Assembly: GCF_907165195.1 (NCBI RefSeq)
Contig: NZ_OU015584.1
Location: 3,420,978-3,484,977 of the forward strand
Origin: Parvicella tangerina
Lineage (GTDB): Bacteria; Bacteroidota; Bacteroidia; Flavobacteriales_D; Parvicellaceae
DNA: 64,000 bases
Reading direction: 5' to 3'
Both the position numbers and the translations under genes were made by a program. The notes beneath the pieces are model-generated. The model was not told the origin of the DNA, made no database searches, and saw nothing but the letters and a program-made list of their open reading frames with translations. Every line of letters begins with the position of its first letter. Within the stretch, counting starts at the first letter, position 1. Positions 24,727 through 34,352 of this stretch are shown here, in pieces.

Positions 24727-27700
24727 ATGAGTATGAACAAAACATACTGGAAAGGGTTGGACGAAAAGGTTCAATCACCGGAATTTCAAGAGAGAGCTTC
24801 AAAGGAGTTTCAAGATGACCTTCCTGTAGAGGAGTTTGTCGGAAGCGAGGAAGTGAGTCAATTTAAAACAGGTCGTAGGGATTTCCTTAAATTCTTAGGG
24901 TTTGGTGTTGCTGCTGCTACTTTAGCATCATGTGAGACTCCCGTGATTAAGTCTGTTCCTTACGTGAACAAACCTGAAGACATTACTCCTGGGGTTGCCA
25001 ACTGGTACGCCAGTACTTTCTTTGATGGAAACGATTTTGCGAATATTCTAGTAAAATCAAGAGAAGGTAGACCGATCTGGATTAAGGGAAATAACTCTTT
25101 TGGAATTACTAAAGGAGGTTTAACTCCAAGGGTCAATGCATCTGTACTTAACGTTTACAATAGTGAGCGACTTCAAAACCCTACGATAGAAGGAAAAGAG
25201 TCAAGCTGGACAGATGTTGACAACGCAGTAATGAGTGACCTTGCCGGAGCAGGTTCAATCAAGTTAATGACCTCAACGCTTGCTTCTCCTTCAACGCAAA
25301 TGGCGATAGAAGCATTCAAAAACAAGTTTGGCAATGTTGAAGTAGTTGAATATGACGCTGTTTCTTATTCAGCTATGCGTAAAGCAAATAAAAAGAATTT
25401 TGGAGAAGCAATCATTCCTGATTATGACTTCAGCAAAGCAAAATCTATCGTTTCAATTGACGCTGATTTCATTTCAAACTGGATCTTCCCAACTAAATTT
25501 AGTGCTGAATATGCTCAGACAAGAAATCCTGACGACAAGAAACAGGATATGTCCAGACATTTTCAGTTTGAAACTGTTATGACGCTTACTGGTGCTAATG
25601 CGGACTACAGAACAATGATCAAGCCTTCTCAACAAGGTTTGGTAGCAGCAGGTCTATTGAAAGCTGTTGGAGGTAAAGATCTTGGAGTAAGTGTTCCAGA
25701 AGAACTTACCGCATCGATTGAAAAAGCTGCAGATCATCTTAAAAAGAATAAAGGAAAATCAATCGTAGTTGCAGGAGCTAACGATGAATCTGTTCAACTC
25801 ATTGTGAATGCGATTAACGATACTTTAGGAAACTACGGTTCAACTATCGATACTTCAAAACCACTTAACGTTAAGAAGGGTGATGATGCTAAAGTTGAGC
25901 AACTTGTGAATGATGTTATCGGAGGGAAGGTTAAAGGTTTGATCCTTTACAACGTTAACCCTGTTTACTCACTTCCAAATGGAAAAGAGTTCGGAGAAGC
26001 CTTAGCTAACGTTCCTGTATCCATCTCATTCTCTCAATTTGCAGATGAAACGGCTTCTAAGTGTAAATATGCTTGTCCGGATCACAACTTTTTAGAGTCT
26101 TGGAACGATTATAACATTAAATATGGGGATTACAGCATTCAACAACCGTTGATTCGTCCGTTATTTAATACTCGACAAGCACAGGAATCTTTATTGGTAT
26201 GGGCTGGTGAAGCTACTCGAGGAGATAAAGAAAGTAAAGTTTATTATGACTTCATGAGAGGTTTGTGGGAGAAACACGGTTTCTCGTCACAATCAGAATA
26301 TGCCACTTTTGAAGATTACTGGAACTGGTCTGTACACAACGGATCTTCTGTTTCAGTGAATATTCCACCGATGTCACTGAGCTACTCAGATGCAACGAGT
26401 GGTGCTGCTGCAGGTGTTAAAGCAATGGCTGCTAAAGGAGAAGGTGCTAAGTTCGAATTCATCGCTTACACTACTGGAGAGATGGGAGAAGGACAATATG
26501 CGGCCAATCCATGGTTGCAAGAGTTACCCAATGCCATCACAAAAGTTACTTGGGACAATTATGTTACCATGAACGTGCAAGATGCTTGTGAAGTATTGGA
26601 CATCCCTTTTGATAAAGAAAATCAAATTAGCGCTTACAACGCACTTCATATCGGTCAGGAAGATAAAGCCTATTTGGTAAACGTTAAAGTTGGTGAAGCA
26701 ACTTTAAAACTTCCTGTTTACCCATTACCTGGTCAAGCAAGAGGTACCATTGGTATTGCCTTAGGTTACGGTAGAGGTGAAGGAGATGAGATGATCGGTA
26801 AGGCTGCCTACCAAGTTGAGGTTGGTGACGGTTCTCAGACAGGAGAATACATCCTCACTGATGGAAAAAGAACTCCAATTGGTGGTAATGCCTATAGGTT
26901 CCTTAGTCTAAACAATGGTCAAATGGACTATTATGCAGCTGCCGAAGTTAGCAATGCTGATGAAAGATATTATTTAGCGTGTACGCAGACGCATCATACC
27001 ATTATGGGTAGAACGTCAGTTGTTAAAGAAACTGACTTGTCTACTTTCATTAATGAACCTATGAAAGCGTTTAACCATACGCATGAACTACATGTTTATG
27101 AAGATGGTGGTCATGTGCACAAAGACCCAGTAGAATTATCGCTTTGGGATGAGCACCCTGTTGAGCATGTTGGTCACAGATGGGCAATGTCTGTCGACCT
27201 ATCTTCATGTAACGGTTGTGGTGTATGTATCGTAGCTTGTCATTCAGAAAACAACGTACCAGTTGTAGGTAAGGATGAAGTAAGAAGAGTGAGAGATATG
27301 CACTGGTTGAGAATGGATCGATACTTCTCTTCTATTGATGATGAAAAGAGAGAGCACTATGATCATGCTATGCACAACGGTGATTTTGAAAATGCTGGTG
27401 AATTCTCTTACGATAACTTAGAAGTTCCAGAAGAAAGTCCGCAAGTTGTATTTATGCCAATGATGTGTCAGCACTGTAACCATGCTCCATGTGAGACAGT
27501 TTGTCCAGTTGCTGCAACAACTCACTCAAACGAAGGTTTGAACATGATGGCCTACAACAGATGTATCGGAACAAGATACTGTGGTAATAACTGTCCTTAT
27601 AAAGTGAGAAGATTCAACTGGTTCAACTACAGAGATTATAAGAAATTTGATAAAGTTAACCCTACTCATGATGAGTACGCTAGACTGGTATTAAACCCAG

Positions 27701-28074
27701 ACGTAGTAGTAAGATCAAGAGGGGTTATGGAGAAATGTACTTTCTGTGTACAACGAATTCAAGAAGGAAAATTGAATGCTAAAGCTGAAGGTAGATCGGT
27801 AGTTGATGGAGATGTTGTTGCTGCCTGTGCGGATGCGTGTCCATCTGACTCAATCAGATTTGGTGATTGGAACGACCATGAGTCAGCGGTGCGAAACCTT
27901 ACGGACAATAAAGTTAGAATGGCCGCTGGTCAAGATGAGAATAAACGTGTTTACCAAGCACTTCATGAAATTGGTGTTAAACCAAATGTGTACTATCAAC
28001 TGAAGGTTAGGAATGTTGACGTTGAGGCGCATGGACATGGTGAAGCGCATGGTGAAGAAGAACATCACGCATAA
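24727..28074 (+). CDS. actB: Alternative complex III subunit B, molybdopterin-like and iron-sulfur protein
   Basis: A 1115-residue protein. An N-terminal extension of about 45 residues precedes a twin-arginine-like motif (GRRDFLKFLGFG) and a lipobox-like LASC. The next 740 residues are a molybdopterin oxidoreductase fold, which in ActB proteins does not carry the cofactor. From about residue 828 a four-cluster ferredoxin domain follows: CNGCGVCIVAC, CQHCNHAPCETVC, CIGTRYCGNNC and CTFCVQR with CADAC. The C-terminus is His-rich (EAHGHGEAHGEEEHH). The ATG at 24727 is preferred to a TTG four codons earlier. It conducts electrons between the membrane subunits and the hemes of ActA. Confidence 0.93.
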   Translation: MSMNKTYWKGLDEKVQSPEFQERASKEFQDDLPVEEFVGSEEVSQFKTGRRDFLKFLGFGVAAATLASCETPVIKSVPYVNKPEDITPGVANWYASTFFDGNDFANILVKSREGRPIWIKGNNSFGITKGGLTPRVNASVLNVYNSERLQNPTIEGKESSWTDVDNAVMSDLAGAGSIKLMTSTLASPSTQMAIEAFKNKFGNVEVVEYDAVSYSAMRKANKKNFGEAIIPDYDFSKAKSIVSIDADFISNWIFPTKFSAEYAQTRNPDDKKQDMSRHFQFETVMTLTGANADYRTMIKPSQQGLVAAGLLKAVGGKDLGVSVPEELTASIEKAADHLKKNKGKSIVVAGANDESVQLIVNAINDTLGNYGSTIDTSKPLNVKKGDDAKVEQLVNDVIGGKVKGLILYNVNPVYSLPNGKEFGEALANVPVSISFSQFADETASKCKYACPDHNFLESWNDYNIKYGDYSIQQPLIRPLFNTRQAQESLLVWAGEATRGDKESKVYYDFMRGLWEKHGFSSQSEYATFEDYWNWSVHNGSSVSVNIPPMSLSYSDATSGAAAGVKAMAAKGEGAKFEFIAYTTGEMGEGQYAANPWLQELPNAITKVTWDNYVTMNVQDACEVLDIPFDKENQISAYNALHIGQEDKAYLVNVKVGEATLKLPVYPLPGQARGTIGIALGYGRGEGDEMIGKAAYQVEVGDGSQTGEYILTDGKRTPIGGNAYRFLSLNNGQMDYYAAAEVSNADERYYLACTQTHHTIMGRTSVVKETDLSTFINEPMKAFNHTHELHVYEDGGHVHKDPVELSLWDEHPVEHVGHRWAMSVDLSSCNGCGVCIVACHSENNVPVVGKDEVRRVRDMHWLRMDRYFSSIDDEKREHYDHAMHNGDFENAGEFSYDNLEVPEESPQVVFMPMMCQHCNHAPCETVCPVAATTHSNEGLNMMAYNRCIGTRYCGNNCPYKVRRFNWFNYRDYKKFDKVNPTHDEYARLVLNPDVVVRSRGVMEKCTFCVQRIQEGKLNAKAEGRSVVDGDVVAACADACPSDSIRFGDWNDHESAVRNLTDNKVRMAAGQDENKRVYQALHEIGVKPNVYYQLKVRNVDVEAHGHGEAHGEEEHHA

Positions 28075-28106
28075 AAGATTAAAGAACTTAAGTAAAAATT
28101 AGATAG

Positions 28107-29669
28107 ATGCATAAAGAGTCAGACATCAGGATTCCGTTAATACTTGGAGACAAGTCTTACAGAGATATTACGGATGACATTATCAGGCCTATTGAGAGTA
28201 AAGCTCCTAGAGGATGGTATATTTTAATTTCCTTATCGGGACTATTTGCGCTTTGGGGTGTTGGATGTATTGTTTACCTTTTAGGTACTGGTATCGGTAC
28301 TTGGGGATTGAACAAAACCGTTGAATGGGCATGGGATATTACCAACTTTGTATGGTGGGTAGGTATTGGTCACGCAGGAACACTGATCTCTGCAGTACTT
28401 TTACTCTTCCGTCAAAAATGGAGAATGGCCATTAACCGAGCAGCTGAGGCAATGACCATCTTTGCCGTAATGATGGCTGGTTTATTCCCTTTAATTCACA
28501 TGGGACGTTTATGGGTAGGATATTGGGTATTTCCACTCCCTAACCAATTCGGATCAATGTGGGTAAACTTTAACTCTCCTCTATTATGGGATGTTTTCGC
28601 GATCTCAACTTACTTCTCGGTAGGATTAGTATTCTGGTACATCGGTCTGATTCCTGATTTCGCTACAATTAGAGATAGAGTAACTAAACCAGTAGCCAAG
28701 AAAGCGTATAGCATACTTTCTTTTGGATGGACTGGTGGTGCTAAAGCATGGAACAGATTCGAAATTGTCTCTTTGGTTCTTGCAGGTTTGGCAACTCCAC
28801 TAGTATTCTCTGTTCACTCTATTGTATCATTTGACTTCGCAACATCGGTTATTCCAGGTTGGCATACAACGATCTTCCCTCCTTACTTCGTAGCTGGAGC
28901 GGTATTCTCAGGGTTTGCCATGGTACAAACACTGATGTTGATTCTAAGAAAAGCTTTCAAACTAGAAGCTTATCTACACACAAAACACGTTGAGTACATG
29001 AACATCGTAATTATTACGACTGGTTCTATCGTAGGTGTGGCTTATATCACTGAGTTATTTATCTCCTGGTATTCAGGTGTAGAGTATGAAGCTTATGCTT
29101 TCTTAAACAGAGCAACAGGACCATATTGGTGGGCTTATGCAAGTATGATGACTTGTAACGTAGTTTCTCCTCAGCTATTCTGGTCTAAAAAGCTAAGAAC
29201 GAATTTGGCCTTCACGTTTGTGATGTCGATCATTGTAAACATAGGTATGTGGTTTGAGCGATTTGTAATTATCGTAACTTCTATCCATAGAGATTACCTT
29301 CCATCATCCTGGTCTTACTTCCACCCTACGTGGGTAGATATAGGGGTGTATGTTGGTACTATTGGAGTCTTTGGAGTGTTATACTTGTTGTTTGCAAGAT
29401 ACTTCCCAGTAATGCCAATTGCTGAATTGAAAACGATATTAAAATCTTCTGGTGCTAACTATAAGCAAGGCTATGGTCATGGTGCTGGATATTGGGATAA
29501 GCATGCTCACCACGATCACGATGATCATGGTTCTCATGAAGAAACACCAACTTCGCAGATCGAAGATACTTCTGCCACAACCGTTGTACCTCCAGTAGTA
29601 GATACTCCTGAGACACCAACTAGTGAAGAAGAAAAGCCAGAAGATACTTCTAATAATGAAGAAGAATAA
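28107..29669 (+). CDS. actC: Alternative complex III subunit C, NrfD-like quinol-binding membrane protein
   Basis: A 520-residue polytopic membrane protein of the NrfD/PsrC family with about ten helices between residues 35 and 440. The conserved WVGIGHAGTLISA and HMGRLWVGYW segments line the quinol site. ActC is thought to be the main quinol-oxidising subunit and possibly a proton channel. The C-terminal 65 residues are hydrophilic, beginning with a His/Asp-rich stretch (KHAHHDHDDHGSHEE) and continuing as Pro/Thr/Glu-rich sequence. It starts 32 bases after actB. Confidence 0.93.
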   Translation: MHKESDIRIPLILGDKSYRDITDDIIRPIESKAPRGWYILISLSGLFALWGVGCIVYLLGTGIGTWGLNKTVEWAWDITNFVWWVGIGHAGTLISAVLLLFRQKWRMAINRAAEAMTIFAVMMAGLFPLIHMGRLWVGYWVFPLPNQFGSMWVNFNSPLLWDVFAISTYFSVGLVFWYIGLIPDFATIRDRVTKPVAKKAYSILSFGWTGGAKAWNRFEIVSLVLAGLATPLVFSVHSIVSFDFATSVIPGWHTTIFPPYFVAGAVFSGFAMVQTLMLILRKAFKLEAYLHTKHVEYMNIVIITTGSIVGVAYITELFISWYSGVEYEAYAFLNRATGPYWWAYASMMTCNVVSPQLFWSKKLRTNLAFTFVMSIIVNIGMWFERFVIIVTSIHRDYLPSSWSYFHPTWVDIGVYVGTIGVFGVLYLLFARYFPVMPIAELKTILKSSGANYKQGYGHGAGYWDKHAHHDHDDHGSHEETPTSQIEDTSATTVVPPVVDTPETPTSEEEKPEDTSNNEEE

Positions 29670-29698
29670 TAACTAACGAGAAATTAATTGCTAGAACA

Positions 29699-30235
29699 AT
29701 GGCAGATAAAGTAATATACGCAATGTACGATGACGATGACACTACAAAAGATGCAGCAAAGCATTTAGTGTCAAAAGGAGTACATGTTTCAGAGGTTTAC
29801 TCTCCGTTCCCTATTCACGGGATTGATCCTATCATAGGAGTACAGCCTACACGATTGGGAATTAATGCATTCCTTTACGGTATCACAGGAACGATGTTAG
29901 CTATGGTCGCTATTCGTTATATGATGATTGAAGACTGGCCAATGAATATTGGGGGTAAACCCAACTTTAGCTTCTTCTATAACATGCCATCATTCGTTCC
30001 AATTTTATTTGAGTTCACCGTGTTGTGCGCAGCTCATGGAATGGCTTTTACTTATTTGTTAAGAAATAAAACACTTCCTGGAATGCCAGCGCGTAATCCA
30101 GATCCAAGAACAACTGATGACCGATTCGTAATCGAGTTGAAATTGGAAGATAACCACGGTTTCACAGCTGAGCAATTAACTGCTTGGGTGAAAGAAACTG
30201 AAATTGTTGAATTAGAAGAAAAAGTAATTAAGTAA
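29699..30235 (+). CDS. actD: Alternative complex III subunit D (DUF3341)
   Basis: A 178-residue DUF3341 protein. A short soluble N-terminal domain contains SPFPIHGIDPIIG and is followed by two membrane helices (about residues 62-80 and 98-120) that help hold ActC. It has no cofactor motif. It lies between actC and actE with gaps of 29 and 4 bases, in the standard ACIII gene order. Confidence 0.93.
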   Translation: MADKVIYAMYDDDDTTKDAAKHLVSKGVHVSEVYSPFPIHGIDPIIGVQPTRLGINAFLYGITGTMLAMVAIRYMMIEDWPMNIGGKPNFSFFYNMPSFVPILFEFTVLCAAHGMAFTYLLRNKTLPGMPARNPDPRTTDDRFVIELKLEDNHGFTAEQLTAWVKETEIVELEEKVIK

Positions 30236-30239
30236 TACG

Positions 30240-31040
30240 ATGAAACTTAATTTTAAAAATATCTCAATTCTAGCTGGAGCATCCCTTCTTGCGATGTCTT
30301 GTAGCAGAAATCCAGATTCACCGGGATACGAATATATGCCGGACATGTACAGATCTCAAGCAGTTGAGGCCTACGTTGATTACGGTTTAGTCAAAGACGA
30401 AGAGCATCAAGACTTGAAAGAAACCATGTCTGCAAGAGTACCCTCAGAAGGAACAATCCCTTTTAATGCAGATCCTAAAATGGCTGAAGTGATGATGCCT
30501 TATTCTTATGATAATACAGACGAAGGATACAATGCTGCTAAAGGAAATGCAATTCCTGAAATGTATGTAGAGACAGAAGAAATTGCAAAAGCCAACGCAG
30601 AAGAAGGTAAAAAATTATTCGGTTACTTCTGTTCTCACTGCCATGGTAAAACAGGGAAAGGAGACGGAAAAGTAGTTACTTATGGTGAATATAACACGCC
30701 AATGCCGTATGATGGTGGATACAAAGATCGAACATTGGGTCAGATCTTCCATGTAATTACCTATGGTAAAGGTGCAATGGGGCCACATGGTTCTCAGTTG
30801 AATAAAGATGAAAGATGGAAGGTTGCTCTTCACGTGAGAACGCTTCAACATGGAGAATTACTATACGGAGAAATTATAACTGAATTGGATAGCCTGAATG
30901 CTCTGAAAGATTCATTGATGGTAACGCCTCCTATGATAATCGATTCTACCTTACTTCTAAACGATGACGCATCAATGTCACCTGCCTCTGGTGGAGATGC
31001 AAGCATGGGAGAAGGACATGGTAACGGCACTCAACACTAA
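30240..31040 (+). CDS. actE: Alternative complex III subunit E, monoheme cytochrome c lipoprotein
   Basis: A 266-residue lipoprotein (lipobox AMSC, Cys21) with one heme site, CSHCH at residues 131-135, followed by the GKTGKGDGKVV segment common in this domain. It anchors to the membrane by lipid and may hand electrons to the oxidase. The C-terminal 60 residues are low complexity, ending MGEGHGNGTQH. The lone heme agrees with the usual ActE. Confidence 0.93.
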   Translation: MKLNFKNISILAGASLLAMSCSRNPDSPGYEYMPDMYRSQAVEAYVDYGLVKDEEHQDLKETMSARVPSEGTIPFNADPKMAEVMMPYSYDNTDEGYNAAKGNAIPEMYVETEEIAKANAEEGKKLFGYFCSHCHGKTGKGDGKVVTYGEYNTPMPYDGGYKDRTLGQIFHVITYGKGAMGPHGSQLNKDERWKVALHVRTLQHGELLYGEIITELDSLNALKDSLMVTPPMIIDSTLLLNDDASMSPASGGDASMGEGHGNGTQH

Positions 31041-31078
31041 GTAGATATAGAAATTAAAGACTTGTAAAAAATTAGAAG

Positions 31079-32740
31079 ATGGGATTTCAAGTTTCAGATA
31101 AAGTGAAAAAAATATTGTTCGGCTTAATCGGCCTGGGAGTTATTCTCATGGTTGTCGGAATTTTCACACAAAAAAGGTATTTATTTCCAGAAGTTCATGA
31201 TGACTACCATTTAACGGTTATCTCGAATTTTGAAGGTTATGCGGGTGATACTGACTATCAAGCAGCGTTAACTGACTTGAAAAAAGAAGTAGAAACGGCA
31301 TTAGGTGAAGAATATGTAGTAACAATAGATGATAAGTCTGGCGTTTGTACTGACCCACATCATGATCATGGGCACGATGCTGAAGGTCATGACCATGAAG
31401 GAGGTGAGGAAACTCATGAACATGAGGATGATCACTCAGACCATGCGCACCATGGGCCAGCAGTTGTTTGGCACATTTCAATTGCTCACGCTGGTCACGG
31501 AGAAGAGCATTCAGAAGGAGAAAATCATGAAGGAGGGCACGTAACAGAAGAACACGCTGATCATGGTTCACATGCTCATGTCGGTGGCCATGGACATGGC
31601 ACCATTCCTGCTGAAGAACTTGCAAGTAAGTTCGAGAGCGGAGAACTTTCTGTGAAGGATGCAGAGAATAGGAGACTTTGGTCAAACTTATTGGTGAATG
31701 GTTTCTTCTTCTTTGGAATTGCTTTAGGTGCGTTGTTCTATTTAGGTTTGCACTATGCAACTGAATCTGGATGGGGAGTTGTTTTACTAAGAGTTTTTGA
31801 GGGTGTTTCCAGCGCAATTTGGCTGGGTATGGCAGCTCTACTTGTTGTTTTATTAGCGGCAACTTTTGGAATGAACGACATTTACCCTTGGATGGACAGC
31901 GAAACTGTGAATAGTGATGCCATTATCTATGGTAAAGGTGCTTACCTAAACAAAGGTTTCTTCTGGATCAGAATCATAGCTTACTTCTTTGTATTTGGAT
32001 TCTTTATGATGTGGTTCAGAAAAACATCACGAAAAGAAGATGAAGAAGGTGGGGTTGAACATCACTTTAAAATGTACAGAAGAGGAGCACTTTTCTTAGT
32101 TTTCTTTGCTGTGTTCTCATCTACAATGGCCTGGGATATAATTATGTCTATTGATACGCATTGGTTCTCTACCCTCTTTGGATGGTATACTTTCTCTGGT
32201 ATTTGGCTATCAGGTATGATCATGATTATGATGGTAACATTGTATATGAAAAGTAAAGGAGCTTTAGAGTTCGTAAATGAAAACCATATTCATGATGTCG
32301 GTAAATGGATGTTTGCGATTTCATTCTTGTGGAGTTATCTATGGTTCTCTCAGTTCATGTTAATCTGGTACTCTAACATTCCTGAAGAGGTGACTTACTT
32401 CATCGCAAGATTTAATGACTACAAATATATTTTCATGGGAATGTTTGCCGTAAACTTTGTTTTACCAATGGTATTCTTCATGTCAAGAGATACAAAACGT
32501 TCTGCACCATACCTCATTGTTATTGGTTTAATCATCTTCATCGGACACTGGTTTGATGTATTCTGTATGGTTATGCCAGGAACAGTGTTCGCAGAATGGG
32601 AATACGGCATGCTAGAAATCGGTATGTTCATGGCATTCCTTGGAGGATTCTTGCTCTTGGTGTTTAAAGGACTTGCTTCCGCACCACTTGTGCAGAAAAA
32701 TCACCCATACTTACAAGAAAGTATCCATCACGAATTTTAA
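31079..32740 (+). CDS. actF: Alternative complex III subunit F with a large His-rich loop
   Basis: A 553-residue NrfD-like membrane protein, paralogous to ActC. The first helix (about 10-30) is followed by a soluble segment of about 155 residues, of which residues 95-180 hold some 24 histidines among Asp, Glu and Gly (for example HDHGHDAEGHDHEGG and HVGGHGHG). Nine or ten further helices run from about residue 205 to 540. The loop should face one side of the membrane and could buffer metal ions, but that is inference. It starts 38 bases after actE. Confidence 0.9.
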   Translation: MGFQVSDKVKKILFGLIGLGVILMVVGIFTQKRYLFPEVHDDYHLTVISNFEGYAGDTDYQAALTDLKKEVETALGEEYVVTIDDKSGVCTDPHHDHGHDAEGHDHEGGEETHEHEDDHSDHAHHGPAVVWHISIAHAGHGEEHSEGENHEGGHVTEEHADHGSHAHVGGHGHGTIPAEELASKFESGELSVKDAENRRLWSNLLVNGFFFFGIALGALFYLGLHYATESGWGVVLLRVFEGVSSAIWLGMAALLVVLLAATFGMNDIYPWMDSETVNSDAIIYGKGAYLNKGFFWIRIIAYFFVFGFFMMWFRKTSRKEDEEGGVEHHFKMYRRGALFLVFFAVFSSTMAWDIIMSIDTHWFSTLFGWYTFSGIWLSGMIMIMMVTLYMKSKGALEFVNENHIHDVGKWMFAISFLWSYLWFSQFMLIWYSNIPEEVTYFIARFNDYKYIFMGMFAVNFVLPMVFFMSRDTKRSAPYLIVIGLIIFIGHWFDVFCMVMPGTVFAEWEYGMLEIGMFMAFLGGFLLLVFKGLASAPLVQKNHPYLQESIHHEF

Positions 32741-32764
32741 TAAAGACCTGATATTTTATAAAAG

Positions 32765-34309
32765 ATGAACAGTTTATTAATTTTAATAGCAGTAGTAGCG
32801 GGAGTAGCAGCAATCATTCAGTTGGTAAGACTGAACGAAACTGCATCGGCTCTTCGTAAAGAGAAGACAGAAGAGATCATGACAGATGAAGAAAACAATG
32901 CTATGGCATGGGGTTTCTTGATTTTTATGTTCGCTTACTTCGGATTTGTAATATGGTTGATGGCTAAGTATGGTTTCGGAGGACTGGGACCTGCGGCCTC
33001 TGAACATGGAGAAGATTTAGATTGGCTATTACGTTTGAACTACTGGATCATTCTTCCGGTATTCTTCCTTACGAATGCCTTACTTTTTATCTTCTCTTTC
33101 AAGTACAAGTATGACAAGAACAGAAAAGCGACTTACTTCTCTCACTCTAATAAACTAGAGTTGATCTGGACTGTTGTTCCATCAACAGCACTAGCTGTGA
33201 TCATTTTTATGGGATTGAAGACATGGGTAAAAATCATGTTTACTGCGCCAGAAGAAGGCAACCCAATGGTTGTGGAAGCTTATGCTGAACAGTTTCAATG
33301 GACTTTTAGATTGTCAGGTGAGAATAACAACCTAGGAAATGCTGATTACAAACTGATCTGCCCAAGTTTTGAATATGTGAACGAGCATGGTGATACGATC
33401 AAATTTGCCGGTAACCCTATGGGTGTTGTTACTAAGGAAGCCGTGATTGCTAAACTGGCTCACATTGATCAATCAGTAGCTAAGTTGAATGCAGACCTTG
33501 AAGCAGCAACTGGTGCTAATGGAGAGTACTTCGAACCAGATGAAGTGATTGAGGAAACGATGAAGCAAATTGAAACGTTGAACACCTTAAAATACAGAAT
33601 TGAATCTGGTATTTGGCCAACAGTAGAAAATGATAGCTCTAATGCCAATCAGAATGGTATTGACGATATTTATCTGGCTGAAGATCTTTATTTAATCAAA
33701 GGAAGACCTGTTACGTTCAAGTTTAGAAGTAGAGATGTAATACACTCTGCGTGGTTCCCTCACTTTAGAGCCCAAATGAACTGTGTACCAGGTATGCAAA
33801 CGAGTTTTACGTTTACTCCAAAATACACTACTAAAGAATTTGCTGAAATTGATGAAGTAAAAGCTCACTATCAAGATATCAATGAAAAGCATAACGAAAT
33901 GCTGAAGTCATTGGGTGAAGAAGAAGAGGTTGTTGAAGCTAACTTCTTACTGCTATGTAACAAGATTTGTGGAGCTGGTCACCATAATATGAAGAGAAAC
34001 ATCATTGTTGTTGACGAAGCTGAATATGAAAAGTGGTATGAATGTACCGACTTCGCTGAAGCAGTTCCTGTTTCTCCTCGTCTAGATATCATGGGTAACC
34101 CTGTAGTTTATGAAGGATGGAATTCTGATTCTGATGAAGAGTTAGTGAATCATGTGAATATGGCTGTTGTTAATGCAGAAAAAGCAGAATCAACCCCAGA
34201 AGCGGAGGTAGTTGACCCAATGATGAATGCAGACTCAACAGTTAACATGATTGATTCTGTAGGTGTAGACATGATAACAGATTCAGTAGCTACTCCACCA
34301 ACAATGTAA
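32765..34309 (+). CDS. coxB: Cytochrome c oxidase subunit II
   Basis: A 514-residue aa3-type oxidase subunit II that accepts electrons at the CuA centre. Three membrane helices precede a cupredoxin domain. CuA ligands are His327 (in DVIHSAWFPHFR), Cys398, Cys402, His406 and Met409 (CNKICGAGHHNM); the usual Glu between the cysteines is Lys, but that residue binds copper through its backbone carbonyl. Two insertions enlarge the cupredoxin domain: about 110 residues after the FQWTFRLSG strand, including a coiled-coil-like stretch, and about 40 residues before the CuA loop. The last 70 residues are an acidic tail. It starts 24 bases after actF. Confidence 0.93.
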   Translation: MNSLLILIAVVAGVAAIIQLVRLNETASALRKEKTEEIMTDEENNAMAWGFLIFMFAYFGFVIWLMAKYGFGGLGPAASEHGEDLDWLLRLNYWIILPVFFLTNALLFIFSFKYKYDKNRKATYFSHSNKLELIWTVVPSTALAVIIFMGLKTWVKIMFTAPEEGNPMVVEAYAEQFQWTFRLSGENNNLGNADYKLICPSFEYVNEHGDTIKFAGNPMGVVTKEAVIAKLAHIDQSVAKLNADLEAATGANGEYFEPDEVIEETMKQIETLNTLKYRIESGIWPTVENDSSNANQNGIDDIYLAEDLYLIKGRPVTFKFRSRDVIHSAWFPHFRAQMNCVPGMQTSFTFTPKYTTKEFAEIDEVKAHYQDINEKHNEMLKSLGEEEEVVEANFLLLCNKICGAGHHNMKRNIIVVDEAEYEKWYECTDFAEAVPVSPRLDIMGNPVVYEGWNSDSDEELVNHVNMAVVNAEKAESTPEAEVVDPMMNADSTVNMIDSVGVDMITDSVATPPTM

Positions 34310-34352
34310 TTAGAGATTATTAGAAATTTAGATTAAGAAAAGAATAGTTAAA

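Noticed and set aside
31218-31862. A 214-codon minus-strand frame opposite actF
   Set aside because: It arises from the repeated His/Glu codons of the actF loop read in reverse. The residues are His/Leu-rich without a plausible fold.
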